This document shows, piece by piece, positions 25,275-34,079 of a stretch of 37,096 nucleotides of DNA. The stretch covers positions 1 through 37,096 of the forward strand of contig CANEWJ010000009.1 in assembly GCA_947442625.1 (NCBI GenBank). The letters run 5' to 3'. A program made the position numbers and the translations under genes. This stretch comes from Chitinophagaceae bacterium (GTDB lineage Bacteria > Bacteroidota > Bacteroidia > Chitinophagales > Chitinophagaceae). Under the pieces are notes generated by a model. It was not told where the DNA came from, made no database searches, and saw only the letters and a program-made list of their open reading frames with translations. The first letter of the stretch is position 1. Each line of letters opens with the position of its first letter.

Positions 25275-26321
25275 ATGGCTACACTTCACAACAGGGTTTC
25301 AAGACAGGTCTTGAAGGAAAGGGCGAAAAATGACCCTAGACCCAAGAACACAGTTTCTTTTTATTGCTATTTTTCTATTCCAGATCCTGCAACAATGAGA
25401 GATGAATGGTATCGCCAACTCAATCAACTGGGTGTTTTTGGACGCATTTATATTGCAGAGGAAGGCATCAACGCACAAATCAATTGTCCTATAGCTCATT
25501 TTGAAGACCTGAAGTCATTCCTATACAGTTTTCCCGCCTTGGATGGTCTGCGGTTGAACAAGGCAGTTGAAGAAAAAGGCAATGCTTTTTATGTGCTTGA
25601 TATCAAAGTGCGAAAGAAAATTGTGGCTGATGGTATTGATGACCCAGCTTTTTCAATGGGCAATAAAGGACGCTATGTAGACGCTCAGTCCTTCAATGCT
25701 ATGGTAAAAGACCCTGGCACAATGGTGATTGACATGCGCAATCATTACGAATTTGAAGTGGGAAGGTTCAAGGATGCGATCGAAATACCCAGTGATACAT
25801 TCAGGGAGCAGTTGCCCATGGCCTCTGACATGTTTGAGACCGAGAAAGACCGTACAATAATCATGTATTGTACCGGAGGAATTCGATGTGAAAAAGCCAG
25901 TGCATGGATGCTTCACAAAGGGTTTAAGAATGTTTTTCACCTAGAAGGAGGGATTATCAACTATATCAACCAGGTCCGTGAGCATGGACTGGAAAATAAT
26001 TTCATAGGAAAAAATTTTGTTTTCGATGAGCGGCTGGGTGAACGCATCACCGCAGATATCATCTCCCATTGTCATATTTGTGGTAACCCCTGCGATGAAC
26101 ATGTGAATTGCAATAACAGCAGCTGTCATTTGCTCTTTATACAATGTGAAGCATGCAAAGATGCCCTCAGTGGATGTTGTAGCGCAGATTGCCTTGAAAT
26201 CATCAAGTTGCCTGAACCAGAACAGAAGGAAGCCAGAAAAGGGATGGACAAAGGAAGAAATATATTCAACAAGTCCAAACAGCGGATGAACTCCCTTACC
26301 AAAGAAAATAAATCATCCTAA
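25275..26321 (+). CDS. trhO: tRNA uridine(34) hydroxylase, rhodanese-type (TrhO/YceA)
   Basis: This 348-residue cytosolic protein matches TrhO, which makes 5-hydroxyuridine at tRNA wobble position 34 in an oxygen-dependent way. It has the N-terminal YceA domain (VSFYCYFSIPDP, IAEEGINAQ). A rhodanese domain at about 125-230 has active-site Cys199 in YCTGGIRCEKA. A Cys-rich C-terminal segment at about 265-307 (CHICGNPCDEH, CEACKDALSGCC) looks zinc-binding. The length equals that of E. coli YceA. It probably has its own promoter in the 93-bp gap before it, though I could not define one. Its stop codon overlaps that of purC, which converges from the other strand. Confidence 0.92.
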   Translation: MATLHNRVSRQVLKERAKNDPRPKNTVSFYCYFSIPDPATMRDEWYRQLNQLGVFGRIYIAEEGINAQINCPIAHFEDLKSFLYSFPALDGLRLNKAVEEKGNAFYVLDIKVRKKIVADGIDDPAFSMGNKGRYVDAQSFNAMVKDPGTMVIDMRNHYEFEVGRFKDAIEIPSDTFREQLPMASDMFETEKDRTIIMYCTGGIRCEKASAWMLHKGFKNVFHLEGGIINYINQVREHGLENNFIGKNFVFDERLGERITADIISHCHICGNPCDEHVNCNNSSCHLLFIQCEACKDALSGCCSADCLEIIKLPEPEQKEARKGMDKGRNIFNKSKQRMNSLTKENKSS

Positions 26322-27241
26322 GGCAGCGCATGCAATGAAGCGACAACTTTGTCATATGTTTCCTGATCAGAGATCTCAGCAGGAGAGAAGGGCTCACCAA
26401 TCAGTTTTTCATACAATTCAATATACCTTCCTGAGATGATTGAAATCCATTCATCAGACATTTCAGGAACTGTTTGTCCTTCTTTCCCCATAAAACCATT
26501 GGCCATTAACCATTCTCTTACAAACTCTTTGCTCAATTGAAGCTGTCTTTCTCCCTTGGACTGTCGTTCTTCAAATCCTTCTGCAAAGAAATACCTTGAT
26601 GAATCGGGGGTATGTATTTCATCCATCAACACTATCTGATTGTCAAGTTTTCCAAATTCATACTTGGTATCAGCCAGGATGAGCCCTTGTTTTTCAGCAA
26701 TTGACTTACCTCTTTCAAATAAAGCGAAAGTGTATTTTTTGAGTACTTCCCATTCGTCTTTTGTGGCAAGCCCCTGTGCAATAATTTCTGCTTCGCTGAT
26801 GTCCTCATCATGGCCTGCAGCCGCTTTTGTTGAAGGTGTAATTAAAGGGACTGGGAAAAAATCATTTTCCTTGAGGCCATCTGGCATGACTTGTCCACAT
26901 AATATCCTGCCTGTTTGGTATGTTCGCCAGGCATGACCAACCAAGTTACCCCTGACCACCATTTCTATTTTAAATGGGGTGCATAAATGACCAATGGATA
27001 CGATGGGGGCTGGTACATCCACGAGCCAATTGGAGCATATATCTTTGGTATTGCTTAACATATATGCCGCTATCTGGTTCAAAACCTGTCCTTTATAAGG
27101 GATAGGTCTTGGTAAAATCACATCAAAAGCAGATATCCTGTTGCTGGCCACCATTACCAAATATTGATCACGAATGGTGTATACATCCCTCACTTTTCCA
27201 GAATAAAAAGCTGTTTGAGATGGAAAGTTAAATTGGTTCAT
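26318..27241 (-). CDS. purC: Phosphoribosylaminoimidazole-succinocarboxamide synthase (SAICAR synthetase)
   Basis: This cytosolic enzyme joins aspartate to CAIR with ATP in de novo purine synthesis. The 307 residues are of the longer, Ade1-like form. The ATP-binding start is YSGKVRDVYTI (13-23), followed by SAFDVILPRPIPYKG, VRGNLVGHAW, TPSTKAAAGHDEDIS and the late DTKYEFGK. The stop TAG (26320-26318) overlaps the trhO stop by two bases, so neither gene has room for a private terminator. A weak -7-like TAATTTAG lies just upstream of the ATG on the minus strand. No other purine gene is in the window. Confidence 0.96.
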   Translation of the reverse strand: MNQFNFPSQTAFYSGKVRDVYTIRDQYLVMVASNRISAFDVILPRPIPYKGQVLNQIAAYMLSNTKDICSNWLVDVPAPIVSIGHLCTPFKIEMVVRGNLVGHAWRTYQTGRILCGQVMPDGLKENDFFPVPLITPSTKAAAGHDEDISEAEIIAQGLATKDEWEVLKKYTFALFERGKSIAEKQGLILADTKYEFGKLDNQIVLMDEIHTPDSSRYFFAEGFEERQSKGERQLQLSKEFVREWLMANGFMGKEGQTVPEMSDEWISIISGRYIELYEKLIGEPFSPAEISDQETYDKVVASLHALP

Positions 27242-27319
27242 GGCACTAAATTAGATTCAGTGACTGAGACTTCCAACTTTAAACAGTATGAACATTAGGC
27301 TTTTTTAGTTGTTTCAAAA

Positions 27320-27350
27320 TTTGTTAATGATATTAACAATGCCTATTTTG
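27320..27350 (+). promoter_or_regulatory. Possible promoter for the TonB receptor-fasciclin pair
   Basis: TTTG (27320-27323) is followed after 20 bases by TATTTTG (27344-27350), one base short of the TAnnTTTG consensus. It sits 28 bases before the receptor ATG, which is the expected arrangement. The short -7 box makes the call tentative. Confidence 0.4.
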
Positions 27351-27378
27351 GCTCCAAATTTGATCAAAACTACTGCTT

Positions 27379-30117
27379 ATGAAAAGATTAGCTTGCTTTG
27401 CAGCCTTGCTATTGATGATGCTGCCGGCTATTGTTAACGCGCAAAATGTTTATATTACCGGAAATGTGAAGAGCGCTTCTGGAGGTGAATCCTTGGGTTC
27501 AGTTTCTGTTACCTTAAAGGGAAATTCCAATGGAACGTTTACCGACAACAAGGGTAATTTCAGGCTCAGCTTACCCTCAAAAACCAAATTTCCTGTTACC
27601 GTTCTTTTTTCTTCCATTGGTTTCGGCATCACTGAAGTGAGTGTTGCTGCAGCCGGTGAAATGAAATCCGTTGCATTAAATCCATCTTCGACACTCGGAG
27701 AAGAGGTGGTTGTTTCTGCCACCAGAACGCCAACTAAAATCCTTGAATCGCCTGTTTCTATTGAACGCGTGAGCCTTGCGTCCATAAGGAATTCACCTTC
27801 GGCTGATTATTTTGACATGGCAACCAACCTGAAAGGTGTTGACATGGTGGCATCAAGCTTAACCTTCAAAACAGTTACCACCAGGGGTTTTGCTGGTAGT
27901 GGTAACACAAGATTTACCCAGATTGTAGACGGAATGGACAATCAAGCACCTGGTTTGAACTTTTCTGTGGGAAGCATAGCCGCACTCAACGAACTTGATG
28001 TTGAAAGCATGGAACTTTTGCAAGGTGCCTCATCTGCACTCTATGGACCAGGTGGTATGAATGGTACTTTGTTGATCAACAGCAAAGATCCTTTCAAATA
28101 CCAAGGTCTTTCATTCCAAATGAAAAATGGTGTAATGCATACAGATGGTAAATACCGTGATCCAGCACCTTATTACAACTGGGATGTACGGTATGCCAAA
28201 AAAGTTTCTGACAGGTTTGCGTACAAATTCACTGCTGGTATCATTCAGGCGAAAGACTGGTTGGCTGCAGACAGCAGAAACATCAACAGGGCTCCAGGTG
28301 CCAATTTCAATACCATTAATCCTGGTACACGCAATACTGACCCCAATTATGATGGTTTGAACTTTTACGGTGATGAAACAAACTTGGATTTGAACCTGAT
28401 ACTCAATGGTATTGCTGGTCAGGCTCCATTTTTGGCCCCCTATATCTCTACATTAACAGGTTCTCCAAACCTGGTTTCAAGAACGGGATACTCTGAAAAA
28501 GAAGTTACCAATCCTAATACTATCAATTTCAAATTGGGTGGTTCTTTGAACTATAAGCTTACCAATTCCATTGAAGCAATCCTCTCTGCCAATTGGGGTA
28601 CTGGTAATACTGTCTATACAGGAAGTGAGAGATATTCTATTCTAGACCTGAAATTGGGTCAGTATAAACTTGAATTCAAGCACAAGAACTGGATGTTAAG
28701 GGCATATACCACCCAAGAAAATGCTGGTCAAGCATATAATACTACTGTTACTACGCGCCTCTTTAATGAAGCTTGGAAAGGTTCACAGCAATGGTTTACT
28801 GAGTATGGTCAGGCTTTCCTTGGTGCAAAGTTGAATGGGATGTCTCATATGGACGCCCACAACGTGGCACGTTCTTTGGCCGATGTGGGAAGACCTGTTG
28901 CAGGAAGTGCAAGGTTTCAGTCTCTCTATGATGCTATTCGAATAAATCCTATCTCTAAAGGTGGTGGTCGGCTTATCGATAGAACCAATTTGTATGCAGT
29001 TGAAGGCCAGTACAACCTCAGCGAGTTGACAGGCAAATTTGCCGAAGTACTCGTTGGCGGTAATTTCAGGAGATTTTTATTGAATTCAGAAGGTACTTTG
29101 TTTGCTGACTCTGCTAACAAAATTCCAATCAACGAATACGGTGCATACGTTCAGCTTGCCAAAGGTTTTGCCAAAGACCTGATCAAGTTTACTGTTTCTG
29201 GTCGATTTGATAAAAATGAAAACTTCAAAGGTCGTTTCACGCCAAGGGCTACCATGCTCTTTAAAGTGGCAAAAGACAATCATTTGAGGTTATCCTATCA
29301 AACTGCCTATAGATTCCCTTCAACACAACAGCAGTACATCAACCTTGCTGTGGGTGGAGCAATCCTCTCTGGTGGTGTACCTGCGATGAAAGATTTTTAT
29401 AAGGTAACAACCAATCCAGTTTACTCAGTAGCTGCGCTTGGAGCCGGACAGCTGAAAGTACAGGACCTTCCAGAATTCAATCCTGAAGCTGTAACCTCTT
29501 TTGAATTAGGTTACCGTGGATTGCTTGCCAATTCAAGGTTGTTGGTAGATGTCTATGGATACATTGGAAATTACCAGGATTTCATCACCCGTGTAATTGT
29601 AGCACAATCCATCAGGAGTACCCCAAGTCCTGCAGATGTAATCAATGCGGCTACAAGAAGAATCATTTCTTTCCCCATCAATTCACCAACCCCTGTAAAA
29701 ACTTCAGGATTTGGTCTTTCATTGGAGTATAAATTCAAAAAAGGTTTTTACCTGAATACGAACTTCTCCTCTGATAGATTGGGTGAAGTTCCCAATGGCT
29801 ATATCACTTATTTCAATGCACCAAAGTACAGAGCAAATGCAACATTCGGTAACACTGGTTTCGGAAAAAGCAAACGCCTTGGATTCAATTTCGTTTACCG
29901 CTTCCAATCTTCGTTTTATTACGAAAGTGATCTTGCCAATGGAGATGTTCCATCTTACCAGGTTCTTGATGCACAGATCAGCTACAGGTTGCCTGCCGTA
30001 AATTCTGTCTTGAAATTGGGTGCGAACAATTTGTTGAACCAATACTATATTACTGCATTGGCCAATCCTTCTATCGGTGGCTTGTACTATGTATCTTTTG
30101 GTTATAACATATTTTAA
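27379..30117 (+). CDS. TonB-dependent outer-membrane receptor with carboxypeptidase-regulatory-like N-domain
   Basis: This 912-residue protein has a signal peptide (about 1-21, VNA-Q). A carboxypeptidase-regulatory-like domain covers about 24-105. The TonB plug (about 112-235) contains EEVVVSATRTPTKILESPVSI, TRGFAGSGNTRFTQIVDGMD and ELLQGASSALYGPGGMNG. A 22-strand-type barrel fills the rest and ends in YYVSFGYNIF with the terminal Phe expected for barrel insertion. It is a classical receptor rather than a SusC protein, and there is no SusD gene. The next gene, 35 bp downstream, encodes a fasciclin-domain lipoprotein and is probably co-transcribed. The substrate is unknown; a siderophore, cofactor or peptide are all possible. 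Confidence 0.92.
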   Translation: MKRLACFAALLLMMLPAIVNAQNVYITGNVKSASGGESLGSVSVTLKGNSNGTFTDNKGNFRLSLPSKTKFPVTVLFSSIGFGITEVSVAAAGEMKSVALNPSSTLGEEVVVSATRTPTKILESPVSIERVSLASIRNSPSADYFDMATNLKGVDMVASSLTFKTVTTRGFAGSGNTRFTQIVDGMDNQAPGLNFSVGSIAALNELDVESMELLQGASSALYGPGGMNGTLLINSKDPFKYQGLSFQMKNGVMHTDGKYRDPAPYYNWDVRYAKKVSDRFAYKFTAGIIQAKDWLAADSRNINRAPGANFNTINPGTRNTDPNYDGLNFYGDETNLDLNLILNGIAGQAPFLAPYISTLTGSPNLVSRTGYSEKEVTNPNTINFKLGGSLNYKLTNSIEAILSANWGTGNTVYTGSERYSILDLKLGQYKLEFKHKNWMLRAYTTQENAGQAYNTTVTTRLFNEAWKGSQQWFTEYGQAFLGAKLNGMSHMDAHNVARSLADVGRPVAGSARFQSLYDAIRINPISKGGGRLIDRTNLYAVEGQYNLSELTGKFAEVLVGGNFRRFLLNSEGTLFADSANKIPINEYGAYVQLAKGFAKDLIKFTVSGRFDKNENFKGRFTPRATMLFKVAKDNHLRLSYQTAYRFPSTQQQYINLAVGGAILSGGVPAMKDFYKVTTNPVYSVAALGAGQLKVQDLPEFNPEAVTSFELGYRGLLANSRLLVDVYGYIGNYQDFITRVIVAQSIRSTPSPADVINAATRRIISFPINSPTPVKTSGFGLSLEYKFKKGFYLNTNFSSDRLGEVPNGYITYFNAPKYRANATFGNTGFGKSKRLGFNFVYRFQSSFYYESDLANGDVPSYQVLDAQISYRLPAVNSVLKLGANNLLNQYYITALANPSIGGLYYVSFGYNIF

Positions 30118-30152
30118 TTGTCAGCACAAATCATTGAAATAAAAAAAATATC

Positions 30153-31202
30153 ATGAAAAAAATATACAATTCTTTCAAGTTCATTCTTCCACTGATCATA
30201 CTGGTCGTGGTGGTATCAACTTCTTGTAACAAGGATGTTCCAGCCGCTATGCCCATTGTTCCAACATCTGCTGGCAGCACGATTGGAGACATTCTTACTA
30301 CCAATCCTAATTTTACAATCCTGAGGGCTGCAGTTACAAAAGCGGGTATGATGGATGCTGTTTCTAGCAAAAGCAATGTATTCACTGTTTTTGCTCCCAG
30401 TGATGCTGCATTCATCGCGTCTGGTATCCCATTGGCTGCTATCAATGCACTTCCAGCTGCATCGGTTGCAAGCATTGTTCAGTACCATGTTGTTCCGGGT
30501 CGCAAGCTCATGTCTTCTGCAGTACCCACCAGTTTCCCGAATGTACAGATGCCAACATCGTTCATTATTCCTGCACCGAACACCAATCCATTGGTGCGGT
30601 TCAGCAATTTTCCTTCAAGAAGGGGAGACAGGGTTTGGGTTAACAATATACCGGTGGTTACCCCAGATGTTGATGCTGCCAACGGTTCCATTCATGTAAC
30701 AGCTGCAGTTCTTGCACCTCCATCAAGGGTTTTGTTGGATACCATTTCTAGGGAAGCGGATATGTCCTATCTTGTTGCTGCCATTCTTAGGGCTGATGCC
30801 GCTACTCCTGCAGGCTCACGCTTTCAGGATTTTCTCGCCAACCCAGTGGCCAATTTGACGGTAATGGCTCCTACCAATACTGCTTTCAATGCATTGTTCA
30901 CTTCACTTAGGTTGCCTGCTTCGCCTGCATCGTTTGGATTGTTACCTGTAGCCCAGGTTCAAGCAATTGTTGCCTACCATGTGTTGGTGGGACGCGCTTT
31001 TTCTCCCAATCTCCCAACTGCTGCTACACCTGTACCAACGCTTCTGTCTGCTTCTTTGCCTACAGCTCCATTGTTGACTGTTGATGCAACCCAGGGTGTA
31101 AGAGGTGCTAGAAACCCACGCTATTCAAGAATTACTGCAGTTGACAGACATGCCATCAATGGTGTATACCACAAAATTGACCAGGTGCTCATGCCACAAT
31201 AA
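30153..31202 (+). CDS. Lipoprotein with two fasciclin (FAS1) domains
   Basis: This 349-residue exported protein has a lipoprotein-type signal ending at Cys25 (STSCNKD). Two FAS1 domains follow, at about 44-190 and 200-347. Each shows the family pattern: TVFAPSDAAF ... IVQYHVVPGR in the first, and TVMAPTNTAF ... IVAYHVLVGR in the second. The end of each repeat is similar too (NGSIHVTAAVLAPP and NGVYHKIDQVLMPQ). FAS1 domains mediate adhesion or ligand binding at surfaces. The gene is 35 bp behind the TonB receptor and ends at a strong terminator, so receptor and lipoprotein form a two-gene unit. Surface exposure is inferred, not shown. Confidence 0.92.
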   Translation: MKKIYNSFKFILPLIILVVVVSTSCNKDVPAAMPIVPTSAGSTIGDILTTNPNFTILRAAVTKAGMMDAVSSKSNVFTVFAPSDAAFIASGIPLAAINALPAASVASIVQYHVVPGRKLMSSAVPTSFPNVQMPTSFIIPAPNTNPLVRFSNFPSRRGDRVWVNNIPVVTPDVDAANGSIHVTAAVLAPPSRVLLDTISREADMSYLVAAILRADAATPAGSRFQDFLANPVANLTVMAPTNTAFNALFTSLRLPASPASFGLLPVAQVQAIVAYHVLVGRAFSPNLPTAATPVPTLLSASLPTAPLLTVDATQGVRGARNPRYSRITAVDRHAINGVYHKIDQVLMPQ

Positions 31203-31219
31203 ACTTCAGTAGCAATAAT

Positions 31220-31254
31220 AAAAAGACCGGTCTCACATGAGCCGGTCTTTTTTT
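31220..31254. terminator. Strong bidirectional terminator between the fasciclin gene and ychF
   Basis: AAAAAGACCGG (31220-31230) pairs perfectly with CCGGTCTTTTT (31242-31252). An inner CTCA/TGAG helix extends the stem after a single bulged T. The 3' arm runs into seven Ts. The A-rich 5' arm gives a U-tract for ychF transcripts coming from the other side. Confidence 0.88.
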
Positions 31255-31287
31255 ATGTAGATCAATAAAATCTTTAAATCCTACTCG

Positions 31288-32388
31288 TTAAACGTTGAAC
31301 CTAAAATGCATAATGTCTCCATCCTGTACTATATAATCTTTACCCTGTACAGCCATTTTACCGGCTTCTTTGCAGGCAGCTTCTGACCCAAGGGTGGTGA
31401 AGTCTGAATACCCAATTACCTCAGCCCTGATAAAACCTTTTTCAAAATCTGTATGAATAACACCTGCAGCCTGAGGTGCAAGCATTCCTTTGGTAATTGT
31501 CCAAGCACGTACTTCCTGTACACCAGCTGTAAAATAGGTTGCGAGGTTGAGCAATGTATAGGTTGAACGGATCAGCCTAACCACACCGCTTTCAGAAAGC
31601 CCGAGATCGGTCAGGAACATCAACCTGTCGTCATAGCTTTCCATCACAGCTATCTCACTTTCAATGGCTGCACTGACAAAAAGAATTTCAGCATGTTCCA
31701 GTTTGATAGCTTCTTTGACCTGTTCAGTATACATGTTACCGCTCACAACACTTTTCTCATCAACATTGCATACATAAACGACCGGTTTAATGGTCAGCAA
31801 AAACATATCATTGATGTATTTCTCTTTTTCATCTTCACTGATCTCAAAAGCACGGGCATTTTTTCCCTGGTCAAGATGATCTTTAAGCGCCCTCAACACC
31901 TCAATACCCCTCAATATTTCCCTATCACTGCTTTTGGACAGTTTTTCAGATTTGGATAATTTTTTCTCGACACTTTCAAGGTCTTTCAATTGTAGTTCTG
32001 TATCAATCACCTCCTTGTCTCTAACCGGATTTACGTTGCCATCCACATGAATGACATTGTCATCCTCAAAGCACCTGAGTACATGAATAATGGCATCTGT
32101 TGCCCTGATATTGCCAAGGAACTGGTTTCCCAGCCCTTCGCCCTTGCTGGCACCTTTGACCAAGCCGGCGATATCAACAATTTCTACGTTGGTTGGCACT
32201 ACCTTCTGCGGTTTTACGATCTTTTCAAGTTCAATAAGCCTGTCATCGGGAACAGTAATGACTCCGATATTGGGTTCAATGGTGCAGAACGGAAAATTTG
32301 CTGCCTGTGCTTTTGCACTGCTAAGTGCATTAAATAGGGTTGATTTTCCTACATTTGGTAATCCGACAATGCCAGCCTGTAATGCCAT
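31288..32388 (-). CDS. ychF: Obg-family ATPase/GTPase YchF
   Basis: This conserved cytosolic P-loop protein hydrolyses ATP and binds ribosomes. In bacteria it is linked to oxidative-stress response and translation. From the ATG at 32388 it has 366 residues, the usual family length. The P-loop is GLPNVGKST (9-17), switch II is DIAGLVKGASKGEGLGN, and the altered G4 motif NVDE is the one that favours ATP. The C-terminal TGS domain contains FTAGVQEVRAWTI and FEKGFIRAEVIGY. The frame is open 27 codons further upstream, to 32469, but that extension is not family-like and lies across the -7 box at 32407-32414. Confidence 0.95.
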   Translation of the reverse strand: MALQAGIVGLPNVGKSTLFNALSSAKAQAANFPFCTIEPNIGVITVPDDRLIELEKIVKPQKVVPTNVEIVDIAGLVKGASKGEGLGNQFLGNIRATDAIIHVLRCFEDDNVIHVDGNVNPVRDKEVIDTELQLKDLESVEKKLSKSEKLSKSSDREILRGIEVLRALKDHLDQGKNARAFEISEDEKEKYINDMFLLTIKPVVYVCNVDEKSVVSGNMYTEQVKEAIKLEHAEILFVSAAIESEIAVMESYDDRLMFLTDLGLSESGVVRLIRSTYTLLNLATYFTAGVQEVRAWTITKGMLAPQAAGVIHTDFEKGFIRAEVIGYSDFTTLGSEAACKEAGKMAVQGKDYIVQDGDIMHFRFNV

Positions 32389-32406
32389 AGTATTGATTTT
32401 GCGTGG

Positions 32407-32414
32407 CAAAGATA
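32407..32414 (-). promoter_or_regulatory. -7 box of the ychF promoter
   Basis: On the minus strand TATCTTTG matches TAnnTTTG exactly and lies 18 bases before the ychF ATG at 32388. No clear TTTG is found at the -33 distance. Confidence 0.5.
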
Positions 32415-32475
32415 GTGCGAATGATGTGATAAGGGCATCCTTTGTTGGAATAACATTCAAAGCAATCATCCACCA

Positions 32476-33720
32476 ATGGCATTAAATTACATCTGGTTCT
32501 TTTTTTTCATCATTGCTTTTGCCATTGCACTTGCTAAGTGGATAATTACAGGCGATCCCCTGATTTTCAAAGCCGTTACTGAAGGTATTTTCAAGTCAGC
32601 CAATGATAGCGTTGATCTTTCGTTTAAGCTGATTGGTATCATGACATTGTTCCTTGGCTTCATGAACATAGGGGAGAAGGCAGGGGCCATTCGCTTTCTT
32701 TCTAAACTTGTTGCACCTTTTTTCAGCAAACTGTTTCCCGAAATTCCGCCCAAACACCCTGCCTACGGGCACATGATGATGAATTTTTCCGCCAATTTAC
32801 TCGGGTTGGACAATGCAGCAACTCCCTTTGGCCTTAAGGCCATGGAAAGTCTTCAAACGCTAAACCCCAGCAAAGAAACAGCCAGCAACGCCCAAATCAT
32901 GTTTTTGGTACTGCATGCTTCTGGTCTCACTTTGATTCCCATCAGCATCATCGCCATGAGGGCCTCTGTATCTCCTCCATCCGCAAACCCAACCGATATC
33001 TTTATCCCTTGCATGATTGCCACCTTTGCAGCCACAGTCGCTGCGCTTACCATTGTATCCATCAGGCAAAAAATCAATTTATTCCAGCCCGTCATACTGG
33101 CCTGGATAGGAGGTATTTCATTGCTCATTGGGCTTTTGATTGCCTACCTTAAAATATTCCTGTCTCAAGTGCAAATCGAATCTTTTTCGACAATTTTGAG
33201 CAATGGACTGATTCTTTTTATTTTTCTTGTCTTCTTGACTGGAGGGGTTTATAAAAAAGTCAATGTTTTTGAGTCATTCATTGAAGGAGCCAAAGGCGGT
33301 TTTGAGATTGCCATCAAGATCATCCCTTACCTGGTTGCCATGCTTGTTGCCATCAGTGTATTACGAACTTCTGGGGCATTTGAATTCATCACAGGTGGAA
33401 TGAAAACTTTATTTTCTTACATGGGGATGGATACGCAGTTTGTTTCTGCGCTTCCAACGGCCATGATGAAACCGCTGAGTGGTAGTGGATCCAGGGCAAT
33501 GATGGTAGACACCATGACAACCTATGGTGCCGATTCATTTGCTGGCAGATTATCCGCAATTTTTCAGGGGAGCAGTGATACCACTTTTTATGTGATTGCT
33601 GTCTATTTTGGATCTGTGGGTATTAAAAATACCCGTTATTCTATACCAAGTATGTTATTGGCCGACTTGGTTGGTATAATTACAGCCATTTTTGTAGCTT
33701 ACCTCTTTTTCGGAAATTGA
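32476..33720 (+). CDS. SpmA-SpmB fusion, nucleoside-recognition (Gate) domain membrane protein
   Basis: This 414-residue integral membrane protein joins the two 'spore maturation' proteins in one chain. The SpmA-like half covers about 1-210 (GDPLIFKAVTEGIFKSA, MMMNFSANLLGLDNAATPFGLKAM). The SpmB-like half covers about 225-414 (FIEGAKGGFEIAIKIIPYLVAM, PLSGSGSRAMMVD, GSSDTTFYVIAVYFGSVG). In Bacillus the two proteins affect spore-core dehydration. This organism is presumably non-sporulating, so the role must differ, and transport of a small solute or nucleoside is the general suggestion. It is divergent from ychF and abuts folB, with two bases between its stop and the preferred folB start. Confidence 0.87.
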   Translation: MALNYIWFFFFIIAFAIALAKWIITGDPLIFKAVTEGIFKSANDSVDLSFKLIGIMTLFLGFMNIGEKAGAIRFLSKLVAPFFSKLFPEIPPKHPAYGHMMMNFSANLLGLDNAATPFGLKAMESLQTLNPSKETASNAQIMFLVLHASGLTLIPISIIAMRASVSPPSANPTDIFIPCMIATFAATVAALTIVSIRQKINLFQPVILAWIGGISLLIGLLIAYLKIFLSQVQIESFSTILSNGLILFIFLVFLTGGVYKKVNVFESFIEGAKGGFEIAIKIIPYLVAMLVAISVLRTSGAFEFITGGMKTLFSYMGMDTQFVSALPTAMMKPLSGSGSRAMMVDTMTTYGADSFAGRLSAIFQGSSDTTFYVIAVYFGSVGIKNTRYSIPSMLLADLVGIITAIFVAYLFFGN

Positions 33721-33722
33721 CC

Positions 33723-34079
33723 ATGAACATCATCCTAAAAGATATTACATTGTTTGGTTATCATGGGGTTCATCCATTGGAAAACAAATGCGGTACTGAT
33801 TTTACCATCAATATTGTTATTGCGATGGACAACAGGCAACCCATTAAAACATTAACAGATACCATCGATTATGCTGCTGTATACAGTTTGGTGAAGAAGG
33901 TCTTTTCGACAACAGAGCAATTGTTGGAAGTTGTGGCTGATAAGTTATTTATTGCTATTGCAGAAACTTTTCCACTTGCTGTTGAAATTGAAATAAGCAT
34001 CCTCAAATCAAATCCTCCAATGGAGGGATTTATGGGTCAGGTTGGTGTACACTTAAAAAAGCGAGCAAGTGAAATATAA
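33723..34079 (+). CDS. folB: Dihydroneopterin aldolase
   Basis: This 118-residue cytosolic enzyme makes 6-hydroxymethyl-dihydropterin in folate synthesis. It shows the family start FGYHGVHPLE with the conserved catalytic-site Glu, a TIDYAAVYSLVKK block, LLEVVADKL and the late ILKSNPPMEG with the conserved Lys. The ATG at 33723 lies two bases after the SpmAB stop; a TTG two codons earlier would overlap it and is less likely. The downstream TPR gene starts inside the last codons of folB, so the genes appear translationally coupled. Confidence 0.9.
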   Translation: MNIILKDITLFGYHGVHPLENKCGTDFTINIVIAMDNRQPIKTLTDTIDYAAVYSLVKKVFSTTEQLLEVVADKLFIAIAETFPLAVEIEISILKSNPPMEGFMGQVGVHLKKRASEI

